The notes under the pieces were generated by a model, which saw only the letters and a program-made list of their open reading frames with translations, did no database searches and was not told the origin of the DNA. From Thermoplasmata archaeon (GTDB lineage Archaea; Thermoplasmatota; E2; UBA202; JdFR-43), in NCBI GenBank assembly GCA_021157745.1, contig JAGGWA010000122.1, positions 1 through 5,757 of the forward strand: a stretch of DNA of 5,757 nt, given 5' to 3'. The position numbers and the translations under genes are program-made. Within the stretch, counting starts at the first letter, position 1; every line of letters starts with the position of its first letter. Shown one piece after another: positions 1 through 5,733 of this stretch.

Positions 1-2
1 AT

Positions 3-326
3 CTAGGAAAAGAAGGAAGAGTTATTCTTGCATCATCGGCTGCAGATAGAATGAGTTATTGCAGCGGCTATATTAAAAATGGTGTTTTTACATATTTCCT
101 TATGGAGCCAAGCTATGATTTCTTCCCGAAGGATGGAAAACCAGATGGGGCTCTGACAATGAAAGAGCTCGATACGAACAACGATGGCTGGATTTCAGCG
201 GAGGAAGCATTTCCCTATGCTGCAGAAAAGACAGATGAATACAACGAATGGAGAGATACTCCCATACAATATCCAAAGATGTATGATGGTTTTGATGGAG
301 ATTTTGATATAAGCTATGTTGGGTAG
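3..326 (+). CDS. C-terminal end of a caspase/legumain-like (clan CD) peptidase-type protein, 5' truncated by window edge
   Basis: The frame is open to the left edge (first full codon at base 3), so the ATG at 51 is internal and only the last 107 residues are visible. They read as the end of a clan CD cysteine-peptidase-like domain: a strand VILASSAAD, then GVFTYFLMEP, which matches the 'G-h-F-T-Y-h-L-h-E' helix that follows the catalytic cysteine in caspase-like and C13-like archaeal proteins. Next comes a 12-residue EF-hand-type loop DTNNDGWISAEE (bases 171-206; acidic or Asn at 1, 3 and 5, Gly at 6, Glu at 12), and a tail YPKMYDGFDGDF like those ending secreted archaeal members. The catalytic His and Cys, and any signal peptide, would lie upstream and are not seen, so activity cannot be judged. 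The next gene on this strand is the secreted propeller protein 72 bases away. Family assignment is from recalled pattern only; a non-peptidase calcium-binding protein is the main alternative. Confidence 0.6.
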   Translation, partial: LGKEGRVILASSAADRMSYCSGYIKNGVFTYFLMEPSYDFFPKDGKPDGALTMKELDTNNDGWISAEEAFPYAAEKTDEYNEWRDTPIQYPKMYDGFDGDFDISYVG

Positions 327-370
327 CATGGGGTGTATAGAGGAAAGTAACACATCATGGCAAAATTAAA

Positions 371-378
371 TTTAAATA
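371..378 (+). promoter_or_regulatory. TATA box of the FG-GAP propeller gene
   Basis: TTTAAATA lies in an A/T-only run with its centre 24-25 bases upstream of the ATG at 399. That is the archaeal TATA distance for a transcript starting at or beside the start codon. No GGAGG-like sequence precedes the ATG, which fits leaderless translation. The 72-base gap (327-398) shows no T-run or hairpin that I could call a terminator for the upstream gene. Confidence 0.55.
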
Positions 379-398
379 GCATCTTGCATTAAACCATC

Positions 399-1640
399 AT
401 GAAGAGGATAATAATCATTATGGTAGCGATTCTTGCTTTTACATCTTCGGCATCTTTTCAAACAATGCATGTTGAAAAAAGCAATGAAGCAAGCAGAGAA
501 ATTGCATCTACTGGACATTTTGAAATTCAATGGGAAAAGAGCTATGGAAAGCTATGGTGGTGGTCTGCCCGTTACGAAGGCCCACAGCCTGTTGGCGATG
601 CTGATAACGATGGAAAAAATGAGTTGCTTATTGGTGGGCGAGATCCAATATTGCGAGTAATGAAATGGAATGGCAATGGCTATTACGAGGAAGCAAAAAT
701 AATTGACCCAGTTTTTGGAATTGGCTACGGAGTATGGATGCATATTGGCGATAATTGGTTCCGCATGCCGCAGCCTTTTGGCTCCGCAACAGGTTTTGCT
801 ATTGGCGATGCTGACAACGATGGAAAGAATGAAGTGGCGATAGCATGGGGTCGTCATGTCTCAGCATTCAAATGGAATGGCCACGGCTACAAGTTAATTG
901 GAAGATACATCATAATTGAAAAGGATGAAGATGGCACAACGCTTGATTGCATAATTGGCGATGTTGATAATGATGGAAAAAATGAGCTCGTTGTTACAGG
1001 TGGTTATAGAAATGCTCCCTCATTGCTCGTTTTGATATGGGATGGAAGCAAGTTTGTTGAAAAGGCAAGCTGGGAAGGCAATGGAGCAATATATTTTCCA
1101 TGGATTGCCGATGTTGATAATGATGGAAAAAATGAAGTGCTTGTTGGAGATGGTGACAGCCTGCGAGTATTAAAATGGAATGGGGATGGATTCAATGATA
1201 TTCTTGTTGATAAAATTAAACATCATCAGATATTTGGATGTGTTGCCAAGGATAGCAACAGCGATGGAATAAAGGAGATACATGTCACATTTGACTACCC
1301 CCGCCTTTGCATATACAGATGGAATGGAAGCAGCTACGAAAAAATATATGATAAAATATGGAATGGTGAGGATTCCACAATAGAAGGAATAGATGTTGGA
1401 AATGTTGACAACGATGCAATGCCTGAAGTGGCGGTTGGAACGAATTACGTTCATGTTTTGCAATGGAATGGTAGCAGCTACAATGAGGAATATTTGATCA
1501 ATGCCACACATGGAGCGCTTGCTGTAACATGCATTGGAGATTTCGATAACGATGGAAAGAATGAGATAAACGCTGCAAATGTATGGGTGGATAACGATAA
1601 TGAGGACTACAGAGAATGGATATTTAAATACGTAGACTAA
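399..1640 (+). CDS. Secreted seven-repeat FG-GAP/VCBS-type beta-propeller protein
   Basis: This 413-residue protein begins with a signal peptide (Lys-Arg, a hydrophobic stretch at about 4-14, then a small-residue cleavage region near Ser-Ser-Ala-18). No other membrane segment or C-terminal anchor is visible, so it is probably released or held at the surface by other means. The body holds seven FG-GAP-type repeats of about 46-70 residues. Each has a calcium loop of form DxDNDGxxE, starting at residues 67, 137, 188, 238, 285, 335 and 381. Six are followed by a strand with a W-[ND]-G-x-x-[YF] motif (for example KWNGNGY, RWNGSSY). Loop 6 is degenerate, with Asn at position 1 and Ala for Gly. Seven repeats fit a seven-bladed propeller as in integrin alpha heads. 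The ligand is unknown; such proteins usually bind other proteins or glycans. The start is supported by the TATA box 25 bases upstream. Its stop overlaps the stop of nadE on the other strand. Confidence 0.87.
   Translation: MKRIIIIMVAILAFTSSASFQTMHVEKSNEASREIASTGHFEIQWEKSYGKLWWWSARYEGPQPVGDADNDGKNELLIGGRDPILRVMKWNGNGYYEEAKIIDPVFGIGYGVWMHIGDNWFRMPQPFGSATGFAIGDADNDGKNEVAIAWGRHVSAFKWNGHGYKLIGRYIIIEKDEDGTTLDCIIGDVDNDGKNELVVTGGYRNAPSLLVLIWDGSKFVEKASWEGNGAIYFPWIADVDNDGKNEVLVGDGDSLRVLKWNGDGFNDILVDKIKHHQIFGCVAKDSNSDGIKEIHVTFDYPRLCIYRWNGSSYEKIYDKIWNGEDSTIEGIDVGNVDNDAMPEVAVGTNYVHVLQWNGSSYNEEYLINATHGALAVTCIGDFDNDGKNEINAANVWVDNDNEDYREWIFKYVD
597..1565 (+). repeat. Seven intragenic calcium-loop repeats of the propeller gene
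   Basis: The DNA encoding the calcium loops recurs at 597-623, 807-833, 960-986, 1110-1136, 1251-1277, 1401-1427 and 1539-1565. The copies at 960 and 1110 are identical over 26 of 27 bases and sit exactly 150 bases apart, one blade length. The first two and the last are also close, while those at 1251 and 1401 have drifted. This shows growth by internal duplication, or gene conversion keeping copies alike. It is not a mobile element. Confidence 0.85.
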
Positions 1641-2446
1641 TCCATCTGCAATGGAAATCGCCAGTCTATGCCTATGGTTTTGAATCCTATTTTTGGAACT
1701 ATTGCAAGCCTTCTTTTATGCTCATTCTTCTTCACCATTTCATATATTCTCCGAACCTCTTCAATTTCAACACCAGCAATGCTGCATATTTCCTCCATGC
1801 TACGCTTCCTCTCTATTCCATACAGTATCGCATCTATTTTCTCATATGGCAGACCAAGTTCCTGCTCATCTGTTTGCCCTTTCCACAATCCGGCTGTGGG
1901 GGGCTTTTTAATTATCTTCTCTGGTATTTCCAGATGCCTCGCCACCATATAAACCTGCGTTTTATACAAATCGCCTATAGGCATGAAATCGGAGCCGCCG
2001 TCACCATATTTTGTGAAATATCCAAGCATCAGCTCAGTTTTGTTTGAAGTTCCGCATACGAGGGCGTCAAGCATATTCGCATATTTATACAGATAAATCA
2101 TTCTTATTCTCGCTTTTATATTTCCAATTGCCACTTTATCCAGCTCATCTTTTCCAACGACCGAATGAACAATTGAAGAAATATCTATGGTTGTGTAGTT
2201 AACGCCTGTTAATCGAGCCATTTGGCGCGAATCTTCAAAATCACTTAGCGGGGTTGCTGTTTCAGGCAAAAAAATTGCATATACATTTTCCTTTCCCAGA
2301 GCCATAACAGCAAGCTTTAAAACAAGGCTTGAATCTATTCCCCCAGATAGGCCTATAATGACTCTTTTCTTACCAGCCTTTTCAACATATTCTTCTATAA
2401 ATTTGGTTATTATTTCAATAACTTCTTTTTCATTTATCTCAAGCAT
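1637..2446 (-). CDS. nadE: NH3-dependent NAD+ synthetase
   Basis: NadE makes NAD+ in the cytoplasm from deamido-NAD (nicotinic acid adenine dinucleotide), ATP and ammonia, by way of an adenylated intermediate; it is the last step of NAD synthesis. The 269-residue protein is full length for the ammonia-type enzyme. Visible motifs are the N-type ATP pyrophosphatase loop SGGIDSS (34-40), CGTSNKTE (131-138), the GYFTKYGDGGSD loop (142-153) that binds deamido-NAD and metal, PTAGLW (183-188) and DEQELGLPY (193-201). It has no N-terminal glutaminase (nitrilase-like) domain, so it needs free ammonia or a partner that delivers it. A stand-alone nitrilase-superfamily gene starts divergently 37 bases away. 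The ATG at 2446 follows an A/T-rich box 27 bases upstream and no Shine-Dalgarno sequence. The 3' end overlaps the propeller gene by 4 bases. Confidence 0.97.
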   Translation of the reverse strand: MLEINEKEVIEIITKFIEEYVEKAGKKRVIIGLSGGIDSSLVLKLAVMALGKENVYAIFLPETATPLSDFEDSRQMARLTGVNYTTIDISSIVHSVVGKDELDKVAIGNIKARIRMIYLYKYANMLDALVCGTSNKTELMLGYFTKYGDGGSDFMPIGDLYKTQVYMVARHLEIPEKIIKKPPTAGLWKGQTDEQELGLPYEKIDAILYGIERKRSMEEICSIAGVEIEEVRRIYEMVKKNEHKRRLAIVPKIGFKTIGIDWRFPLQMD

Positions 2447-2454
2447 GCAAAAGA

Positions 2455-2464
2455 TTATATTTTA
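2455..2464 (+). promoter_or_regulatory. TATA box of the nitrilase-superfamily gene
   Basis: TTATATTTTA is centred 24-25 bases upstream of the ATG at 2484, the same spacing as for the propeller and trxB genes. It decides the start: a longer open frame reaches back to an ATG at 2358, but that ATG lies upstream of this box and inside nadE. Confidence 0.55.
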
Positions 2465-2468
2465 TTTC

Positions 2469-2477
2469 AATTTATTT
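2469..2477 (-). promoter_or_regulatory. TATA box of nadE
   Basis: On the minus strand AAATAAATT is centred about 27 bases upstream of the nadE ATG at 2446, placing transcription start at or near the start codon. It lies between the TATA box and the start codon of the divergent hydrolase gene, inside the same 37-base intergenic region. A second A/T-rich string nearer nadE is too close (13 bases) to serve it. Confidence 0.45.
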
Positions 2478-2483
2478 CTTGCG

Positions 2484-3503
2484 ATGAAAGTAATGGCAGT
2501 AAACATGGAGCCCAAAATTGGTAATAAAAAGAAGAATTTGAAGAAGATGGTGCGCTTCATGGATAAAGAAGAAGCAGATTTGTATGTTTTTGGAGAACTC
2601 TCTTTAACAGGCTATATGTGCAAAGATGAGTTATTTGAACTTGCTGAAAGTTTGGATGGGGAATCAATAAATGAAATGAAAGAAATTGCGAAGCAAAAAA
2701 ATGCGAGCGTAATATTTGGAATGCCAATTGAGGGGAGAGAAGGTATAATTTATAATGCTTCCATATTGGTCAAACCAGATGGAATTGGGATATACAAAAA
2801 GAATTATCTCGCAAATTTTGGACCTTTTGAAGAAAAAATTTATTTTAAGGAGGGTAGCAATTCATCGATATTTGAAACAAAATTTGGTAAAATAGGATTA
2901 TGCATATGCTATGATATTTTCTTTCCGGAACTTTTAAAATCCATGACTTTGAGAGGGGCAGATTTTATAGTATGTATATCCGCCTCTCCTTCTACATCTC
3001 GTCAATTCTTCGAGAGGGTTTTCCCAGCGAGAGCCATCGAAAACACTTCTTTTATAATTTATTCAAACATTGTTGGCGAAGAAGAAAATCTTGTATTCTG
3101 GGGAGGAAGCCAGATTTATGATCCAATGGGCAATTTAATGGCAAGGGCAGAATATTTCAAAGAAGATTATATCATACAGGATTTGGATTTGTCTTTGATT
3201 AAAGATGCAAGAATAGCACGTCCAACATTACGGGATACAAAGCCAGATATCTTTCTTGACTTGTATAACATTGCGAGAGAAAAAGAAGTTTTTAATGATG
3301 ATGTGAAAGCAGGAATAAAATTGGCAGCTATGGCTCCAAAACATTTTGAAGAGATAGATGTGTATGGAAATGAAGATGTTGCATATGGGGTGAAAATTGC
3401 AACAGGATGCAAAAAAATAAATGTCATCCCGAGCAATGAAATAAAAGCCGTTTTTAAAGGAGGAGAAGAGAAAGAGGTAAGACTGGACAACATTAAAACT
3501 TAA
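2484..3503 (+). CDS. Nitrilase-superfamily carbon-nitrogen hydrolase with C-terminal extension; candidate ammonia donor for NadE
   Basis: This cytoplasmic amidohydrolase (339 residues) should split a carbon-nitrogen bond and release ammonia; the substrate is not known. The Glu-Lys-Cys triad is complete: Glu38 in FGELSLTGY (Gly replaces the usual Pro before Glu), Lys106 in YKKNYL, and Cys142 in CICYDIFFPEL. The family's fourth acidic residue is about Glu117 in FGPFEEKIYF. Further family signatures are SASPS, FWGGSQIYDP and RPTLRDTKPD. The LTGY-x-x-x-D-E-L and FGPFEEKIYF segments resemble the glutaminase domain of glutamine-dependent NAD synthetases, as well as a group of bacterial stand-alone nitrilase homologues. 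After about residue 265 comes a tail of roughly 75 residues outside the usual fold. I chose the start at 2484 because MKVMAVNMEPKIG matches the family's first strand and the TATA box is 25 bases upstream; the earlier ATG at 2358 gives a Ser/Ile/Phe-rich segment antisense to nadE. trxB follows 24 bases downstream. Confidence 0.92.
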   Translation: MKVMAVNMEPKIGNKKKNLKKMVRFMDKEEADLYVFGELSLTGYMCKDELFELAESLDGESINEMKEIAKQKNASVIFGMPIEGREGIIYNASILVKPDGIGIYKKNYLANFGPFEEKIYFKEGSNSSIFETKFGKIGLCICYDIFFPELLKSMTLRGADFIVCISASPSTSRQFFERVFPARAIENTSFIIYSNIVGEEENLVFWGGSQIYDPMGNLMARAEYFKEDYIIQDLDLSLIKDARIARPTLRDTKPDIFLDLYNIAREKEVFNDDVKAGIKLAAMAPKHFEEIDVYGNEDVAYGVKIATGCKKINVIPSNEIKAVFKGGEEKEVRLDNIKT

Positions 3504-3507
3504 ATAT
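3500..3507 (+). promoter_or_regulatory. TATA box of trxB, overlapping the upstream stop codon
   Basis: TTAAATAT is centred 24-25 bases before the trxB ATG at 3528 and covers the TAA stop (3501-3503) of the hydrolase gene. There is no ribosome binding site before trxB, so it probably has its own leaderless transcript, possibly alongside read-through from upstream. Confidence 0.5.
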
Positions 3508-3527
3508 GAAATGGAATATCCAAAACC

Positions 3528-4454
3528 ATGTCATACGATTATGATATCGCCATCATAGGAGCAGGCGCAGCAGGTTATTCAGCAGCCATTTATGCTGGAA
3601 GAAGCGGAGCAACCGTTGTTATATTTGATAAGGGAATGGGCGGCGGGTTGGCCAGCGAGGCTGATGACATTGAAAATTATCCGGGTTTTAAGAAAATAAA
3701 AGGTCCTGAGCTGATGGAAAGAATGAAAGATCATGCCTCTCAATATGCAAAAATGCATTTCTTGGAAGAGGTAAAAGATTTGAAAGTTTATGATGATGGC
3801 GTCGATGTCATCACTTCAAAAAGAAGCTACAGAGTTGGAGCTGTGATATTGTGCACTGGCACAGAGCATCGCAAGCTTGGGGTAAAAGGCGAGGAGGAAT
3901 TTCGAGGAAGAGGCGTTTCATATTGTGCAACATGCGATGGACCATTTTTTGTTGGAAAAGATGTTGTTGTCGTAGGAGGAGGAAATACAGCAATATCGGA
4001 AGCAATTTACTTGAAGGATATAGGATGCAATGTTACAGTCATACATAGAAGAGATGAGCTCAGAGCTGAGAAAATTTTGGAAGACGAGGCGAAGCAAAAA
4101 GGTGTGAATTTCATATGGAATAGTGTTGTTGAGGAAATATTTGGAGATGAGATGGTCAAGGGTGTTAAAATAAAAAATGTTAAAACCGGAGAAATTAAAG
4201 AAATAAAGGCTTCAGGAGTTTTTGTTTCGATTGGGGAAGAGCCCAACAATGAGTTGGCAAAAAAAGTGGGCGCCCAGCTCGATGAACATGGCTATGTCAA
4301 AGTTGATAGATTGCAAAGAACAAGCGTAAAGCGAGTTTATGCAGCAGGCGATATAACAGGCGGCATCCGTCAAATCGTTACGGCATGCGGCGAGGGGGCG
4401 ACGGCGGCGCTTGCAAGCCTTGAAGTGGTTGGAAAAAGGAATCCATTCAGATGA
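3528..4454 (+). CDS. trxB: Thioredoxin-disulfide reductase (FAD, probably NADPH-dependent)
   Basis: TrxB passes electrons from a reduced nicotinamide cofactor through FAD and a redox disulfide to thioredoxin or a glutaredoxin-like partner in the cytoplasm. At 308 residues it has the normal low-molecular-weight length. Motifs in order are GAGAAG for FAD (11-16), ENYPGF (49-54), the redox pair Cys133-Ala-Thr-Cys136 within YCATCDGPFF, GGGNTA for the nicotinamide nucleotide (150-155), HRRDELR (173-179), whose arginines are the classical NADPH 2'-phosphate contacts, and YAAGDITGG with RQIVTACGEG (271-290) closing the FAD site. Thermoplasma acidophilum TrxR, a likely relative by its N-terminal segment, lacks the HRR motif and does not use NADPH well, so this enzyme differs on that point. 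No thioredoxin gene is in the window. The last 8 bases overlap the ureohydrolase gene on the other strand. Confidence 0.97.
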   Translation: MSYDYDIAIIGAGAAGYSAAIYAGRSGATVVIFDKGMGGGLASEADDIENYPGFKKIKGPELMERMKDHASQYAKMHFLEEVKDLKVYDDGVDVITSKRSYRVGAVILCTGTEHRKLGVKGEEEFRGRGVSYCATCDGPFFVGKDVVVVGGGNTAISEAIYLKDIGCNVTVIHRRDELRAEKILEDEAKQKGVNFIWNSVVEEIFGDEMVKGVKIKNVKTGEIKEIKASGVFVSIGEEPNNELAKKVGAQLDEHGYVKVDRLQRTSVKRVYAAGDITGGIRQIVTACGEGATAALASLEVVGKRNPFR

Positions 4455-5238
4455 GGGATTTCCAGGCGACGAAGTTGGTTAGGATTTTGGCAGCGAGCAA
4501 CCCAGTTTTTCCATCATCATAAGGCGGAGATGTTTCGACAATGTCCATGGCCACAACATTGGGGGCGATTTTTTCAATGAAATCGAAGACCTCGTAGCCA
4601 AGTCCGAAAGGCTCTGGATTGCTCACGCCAGAAGCATAACATGGATCAAAAACATCCATATCTATGCTTAAATAAACTCTCTCATACCTTATTTCATCAA
4701 CCAGCCTCAAACTGAATTGCCTCGATGTGTAATATCGGAAGCCAAGCTTTTCAGCTTCTTCCTTCTCCTCCTTTGATATGGAACGAATTCCAATGCTTAA
4801 TACGCCATCCATTCCGACTTTTTCAAAAATTCTTCTTGTAGCACACGCATGGCTATTTTTGTCTCCCAAATATTCATCTCTAAAATCTGCGTGCGCATCA
4901 AGGATAACGACTCCATCTATCTCATTGTAGGGCACAATATGTGGCGTTATCGAATGGGCCCCTCCCATTATTATGGGAATCTTTCCATCCTTTATTGCAT
5001 TCTCGACAAATTTTTTTGCATCTTCTATACTGAAATTTCCAGCATCATGCATAGATGCAAGAGTGAAGTCCACGCCTGTAAAAATATCGTAGCTCTCGTA
5101 ATTGTATGACAACTCTCTTATATAATCTGGAGCCTTCGATGTACCCTTTCTAAAAGACATCTCTTTATCTTCATATGGTACGCCAGCTATGACAAATCTT
5201 GCCTCATGATATGGCGAGGTTGCATCGGCAAAAATCAT
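4447..5238 (-). CDS. speB: Agmatinase-type ureohydrolase (arginase family)
   Basis: This arginase-family manganese enzyme (263 residues) cleaves a guanidino group to urea and an amine. The usual role is agmatine to putrescine; in some archaea the substrate is aminopropylagmatine, giving spermidine directly. Metal ligands visible are His95 in GGAHSI, Asp114, His116 and Asp118 in LDAHADF, and Asp193 and Asp195 in SIDMDVFDP. The conserved Glu235 is in [19 protein letters not shown] (129-136) and the [12 protein letters not shown] loop (202-213) look archaeal agmatinase-like, not arginase-like. GGAHS has Ala where Glu, Asp or Asn is common. It is the second gene of an operon: its ATG overlaps the TGA of aIF5A as ATGA, implying translational coupling. 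That neighbour needs a polyamine-derived modification, so the pairing makes biological sense. The exact substrate is not settled. The 3' end overlaps trxB by 8 bases. Confidence 0.92.
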   Translation of the reverse strand: MIFADATSPYHEARFVIAGVPYEDKEMSFRKGTSKAPDYIRELSYNYESYDIFTGVDFTLASMHDAGNFSIEDAKKFVENAIKDGKIPIIMGGAHSITPHIVPYNEIDGVVILDAHADFRDEYLGDKNSHACATRRIFEKVGMDGVLSIGIRSISKEEKEEAEKLGFRYYTSRQFSLRLVDEIRYERVYLSIDMDVFDPCYASGVSNPEPFGLGYEVFDFIEKIAPNVVAMDIVETSPPYDDGKTGLLAAKILTNFVAWKSLI

Positions 5239-5618
5239 GTTCTTGTTATCTTTCTCTTTCCCATTGCCTGTATATATTGTATTTCTTCTCCTTCTTTCAT
5301 TTTTCCTTTGAACTCCTCTGGAATCTCCATCTCAAATGTTTCATAAGTTTCCATATCCATGAGTTGAACTTTGTCACCCATTATCGCAACAACCTGGGCC
5401 GTTCTTTTATCGATGACAGGAATTTGCACTTTATGGCGAACTGGATAAACAACACTTCTCTTTTGTCCATCAAACACGCCAATAGCATCGATCCTCGCTT
5501 TTGCTTCTCCATGCTTACCTGGTTTGGATGTCGTTATGCTTACAATTTTGCATGGTTCTCCATCGATAATAATGTATCTATTCTCCTTCAATTCCCTTAC
5601 TTCTGCTACCTCCTTCAT
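5235..5618 (-). CDS. eif5a: Translation factor aIF5A (hypusine-containing)
   Basis: aIF5A binds the ribosome and helps it through difficult peptide bonds such as proline runs; it is the archaeal relative of eIF5A and EF-P. The 127-residue protein has an N-terminal SH3-like domain (to about 65) and a C-terminal OB-fold. The modification loop reads [11 protein letters not shown]; the lysine between Gly and His (Lys35) is the hypusine or deoxyhypusine site. Other family blocks are [26 protein letters not shown] and [12 protein letters not shown] start at 5618 ([11 protein letters not shown]), which matches the family's N-terminus; an in-frame ATG at 5645 would add nine atypical residues (MGCLFPFDR) and sits against the TATA-like box. 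The ureohydrolase follows with a 4-base overlap in the same operon. Modification needs deoxyhypusine synthase, which is not in this window. Confidence 0.96.
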   Translation of the reverse strand: MKEVAEVRELKENRYIIIDGEPCKIVSITTSKPGKHGEAKARIDAIGVFDGQKRSVVYPVRHKVQIPVIDKRTAQVVAIMGDKVQLMDMETYETFEMEIPEEFKGKMKEGEEIQYIQAMGKRKITRT

Positions 5619-5645
5619 TCTATCAAAAGGAAATAGGCAACCCAT

Positions 5646-5657
5646 AATTAAATTTTA
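5646..5657 (-). promoter_or_regulatory. TATA-like box of the aIF5A-ureohydrolase operon
   Basis: The minus strand reads TAAAATTTAATT here, centred about 30-34 bases upstream of the ATG at 5618. This predicts a transcript with a leader of only a few bases and puts the alternative ATG at 5645 upstream of the transcription start. A second A/T stretch at 5684-5692 could serve either strand. Confidence 0.45.
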
Positions 5658-5733
5658 TCTTGTTTTACACAGCCTAGCTCACCATATTTTAATACCCTTT
5701 GCATTTACAATTGTGTTTAAAATACCTCCAATA

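Noticed and set aside
27..50. Serines in VILASSAAD as a Cys-to-Ser dead peptidase site
   Set aside because: This strand appears to follow the catalytic cysteine in clan CD folds, so the real site is upstream of the window and cannot be judged.
328..369. Short open frame (ATG at 328) between the first two genes
   Set aside because: About 13 codons, running into the TATA region of the next gene, with no ribosome binding site.
552..1511. Antisense open frames within the propeller gene
   Set aside because: They mirror the repetitive GAT/AAT-rich codons of the real gene and show no recognisable protein or start context.
597..1565. Regularly spaced repeats as a CRISPR-like or mobile repeat array
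   Set aside because: They are in frame within one gene, encode calcium loops, and spacers are coding blades of unequal length.
1668..2047. Plus-strand open frames inside nadE
   Set aside because: They are shadows of a fully conserved nadE and have Ser/Phe/His-rich, non-protein-like composition.
2358..2483. N-terminal extension of the hydrolase reading frame to an ATG at 2358
   Set aside because: It is antisense to the conserved nadE N-terminus, has a Ser/Ile/Phe-rich composition unlike the family, and lies upstream of the TATA box.
5619..5645. Earlier aIF5A start at 5645
   Set aside because: The nine added residues do not fit the family and the ATG abuts the likely TATA box, so it would not be in the mRNA.
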